Shown here piece after piece: positions 62,369 to 64,000 of a stretch of 64,000 bases of DNA (its first letter is position 1; every line of letters starts with the position of its first letter). The position numbers and the translations under genes were made by a program. Source of the DNA: an uncultured beta proteobacterium (GTDB taxonomy: Bacteria > Pseudomonadota > Gammaproteobacteria > Burkholderiales > Burkholderiaceae_C); assembly GCA_903876735.1 (NCBI GenBank), contig CAIRAW010000067.1, positions 45,161-109,160 on the forward strand. The letters run 5' to 3'. The notes beneath the pieces were generated by a model that was not told the origin of the DNA, did no database searches, and saw only the letters and a program-made list of their open reading frames with translations.

Positions 62369-64000
62369 TCAGACGATCACGCAATCGGCGTAGTAGCGCT
62401 TCTCACCATCAGCGTCGTCCACTTCCACCAGACCGTGAATGTCGGTTTCGAAACCTGGGCACTGGCTGTTGAAATCGCGTGAGAACTTGAGGTAGTCAAC
62501 AATCTTCTTGTTGAAAACTTCACCCGGGATCAGCAGCGGGATACCCGGTGGATACGGCGTAACCAATCCCACGGTGATCCGGCCTTCCAGATGGTCGATT
62601 TCCACTCGCTCTGTCCTGCGCAGCGCGATGTGGGCGTAGGCATCACTGGGCTTCATGGCTGGCGTCAGGTCACTCAGGTACATGTCGGTGGTCAGTCGGG
62701 CAATATCGTACTTGGCGTAGAGCTGATGGATAAGCTGACACAAGTCAGCCAAGCCCATGGTTTCATATTTCGGATACTTCTGACAGAACTCGGGCAGGAT
62801 GCGCCACATCGGCTGGTTCTTGGCGTAGTCATCCTTGAACTGCTGCAAGGCAGTCAACATGCTGTTCCATCGCCCCTTTGTGATGCCTATGGTAAACATG
62901 ATGAAGAAACTGTACAGGCCTGTCTTCTCCACCACCACACCATGCTCGGCCAGGAACTTGGTCACGATGCTGGCGGGGATCCCGGTCTTGGCAAACTTGC
63001 CGTTCAAGTCCATTCCGGGCGTTACCACGGTGGACTTGATCGGGTCCAGCATATTGAAACCAGTGGCCATCTTGCCAAAGCCATGCCAGTTGACACCGGC
63101 CTTGGCTTTCGGCGATTCACCCTTGATGATCCAGTTGTCGGCGCGGCCAATGCCCTCATCGACCAGTTTGTCTGGTCCCCAGACCTTGAACCACCAGTCG
63201 TCACCGTACTCCTCGTCCACCTTGCGCATGGCACGGCGGAAATCGAGTGCTTCAGCGATGCTTTCCTCACCCAGCGCCGTGCCACCCGGTGGCTCCATCA
63301 TGGCGGCGGCGACGTCGCAACTGGCAATGATGCTGTATTGCGGGCTGGTGCTGGTGTGCATCAGATAGGCCTCATTAAAGAGGTGCTTGTCCAACTTGAC
63401 CGTCTGCGAGTCCTGCACCAGCACATGACTGGCTTGGCTGATACCGGCCAGCAACTTGTGCAGCGACTGGGTCGCATACACCACGGCGTGCTTGGGTCGT
63501 GCCCGGTTCTTTCCCATGGCGTGGTAGCTGCCATAAAAGGGGTGAAACGCAGCATGCGGCAACCAGGCTTCATCGAAGTGGATGTTCTCGACATAACCGT
63601 CCAGCAAGCCCTTGACCGTTTCGGTGTTGTAGAGGACACCGTCGTAGGTGGACTGCGTCAGGGTCAGCACGCGCGGCTTGATCTTGCTGGCGTCCACGCC
63701 CTTCAGATGCTGCTGGATCAGGGGGTTGGCCCTGATCTTTTCCTTGATCGCCGCTGGTTCGAACTCGCTCTTCGGGATCGGCCCGATGATGCCGAAGTGA
63801 TTGCGTGTCGGCTTCAGAAAAACCGGAATGGCACCGGTCATGATGATGGCGTGCAGGATCGACTTGTGACAGTTGCGGTCCACCACCACCACGTCATTCG
63901 GTGCCACCGTGTGGTGCCAGACCATCTTGTTGCTGGTGCTGGTGCCGTTGGTCACGAAAAAACAGTGATCAGCATTGAAGATGCGCGCCGCATTGCGTTC
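62369..64000 (-). CDS. Arg/Lys/Orn decarboxylase, class I (5' partial)
   Basis: A 543-residue C-terminal part of a PLP-dependent fold-type-I basic amino acid decarboxylase; the N-terminus is beyond the window edge. The PLP-binding lysine is in YATQSLHKLLAGI, preceded by FDEAWLPHAAFHPFYGSYH. The C-terminal PGIPLLIPGEVFN is typical of the large inducible decarboxylases (AdiA/SpeF/LdcC family). The product would be agmatine, cadaverine or putrescine; the substrate cannot be told from this part. Agmatine would link to the agmatinase at the left edge of the window. Confidence 0.88.
   Translation of the reverse strand, partial: ERNAARIFNADHCFFVTNGTSTSNKMVWHHTVAPNDVVVVDRNCHKSILHAIIMTGAIPVFLKPTRNHFGIIGPIPKSEFEPAAIKEKIRANPLIQQHLKGVDASKIKPRVLTLTQSTYDGVLYNTETVKGLLDGYVENIHFDEAWLPHAAFHPFYGSYHAMGKNRARPKHAVVYATQSLHKLLAGISQASHVLVQDSQTVKLDKHLFNEAYLMHTSTSPQYSIIASCDVAAAMMEPPGGTALGEESIAEALDFRRAMRKVDEEYGDDWWFKVWGPDKLVDEGIGRADNWIIKGESPKAKAGVNWHGFGKMATGFNMLDPIKSTVVTPGMDLNGKFAKTGIPASIVTKFLAEHGVVVEKTGLYSFFIMFTIGITKGRWNSMLTALQQFKDDYAKNQPMWRILPEFCQKYPKYETMGLADLCQLIHQLYAKYDIARLTTDMYLSDLTPAMKPSDAYAHIALRRTERVEIDHLEGRITVGLVTPYPPGIPLLIPGEVFNKKIVDYLKFSRDFNSQCPGFETDIHGLVEVDDADGEKRYYADCVIV

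Noticed and set aside
1-64000. CRISPR arrays, rRNA genes, IS elements with transposase
   Set aside because: No regularly spaced repeats, rRNA sequence or transposase ORF was seen on reading the window.

Overview
The window looks like a chromosomal segment of a betaproteobacterium of the order Burkholderiales, probably a Comamonadaceae (Rhodoferax/Polaromonas-like). This rests on the GC-rich codon use, the gene orders thrS-infC-rpmI-rplT-pheS-pheT-ihfA-merR-tRNA-Pro and rimP-nusA-infB-rbfA-truB-typA, a DUF3138/DcaP-like porin, and a Comamonadaceae-type palindromic repeat between guaA and guaB. No database search was possible, so the taxon is an inference.

Layout. 1-14.8 kb is a polyamine catabolism and uptake island: agmatinase (cut by the window edge), a PuuB-type oxidase, a divergent MocR/GntR regulator, a PuuA-type glutamine synthetase homologue, a SpuC-type aminotransferase, a complete PotFGHI-type ABC transporter preceded by a good sigma-54 promoter match, a porin, an aldehyde dehydrogenase and a second glutamine-synthetase-family ligase. 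15-16.4 kb is isocitrate lyase with two helically phased operators. 16.5-24.6 kb is the translation cluster, with infC starting at a non-AUG (ATC) codon and a structured infC-rpmI leader. 24.7-36 kb holds gnd, a large transglutaminase/DUF2126 protein, a thioesterase-GNAT fusion, ygfZ, and a mltG-tmk-holB-tatD-ankyrin operon. 37.5-64 kb is mostly on the minus strand: an FGGY kinase, a cyclase-FHA protein, ldcA, a tadA fusion, paiB, guaA, guaB, ratA/rnfH/smpB, a 3-hydroxyisobutyryl-CoA hydrolase-like gene, a DMT exporter, typA-truB-rbfA-infB-nusA-rimP, an M16 peptidase, fabI and a partial basic amino acid decarboxylase.

The most interesting region is 36.03-37.47 kb. A 1,409-bp unit is bounded by exact 18-bp direct repeats (TACTTCATACGATGTATA). 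The right copy continues into TTATGTTAACC, giving a 28-bp site whose central region and XerD arm almost equal the XerCD site dif. The left copy has a degenerate XerD arm. The element encodes, all on the minus strand, a helix-turn-helix protein that I recognise as resembling the VC1465/XafT family (Xer recombination activation factor of TLC-phi), a ribbon-helix-helix protein and one or two small ORFs. This matches what is expected of a very small element integrated by host XerCD at dif. Gene orientation flips at the same place: about 27 of 30 genes to the left are on + and about 20 of 23 to the right are on -. That is expected if this dif is the replication terminus.

How the genes work together. 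The left island imports polyamines (porin, PotFGHI) and converts them by gamma-glutamylation (two ligases), oxidation (PuuB), direct transamination (SpuC) and aldehyde oxidation, with nitrogen control suggested by the sigma-54 site. PuuD (the gamma-glutamyl-GABA hydrolase) is not in the window. The decarboxylase at the right edge could supply agmatine, cadaverine or putrescine.
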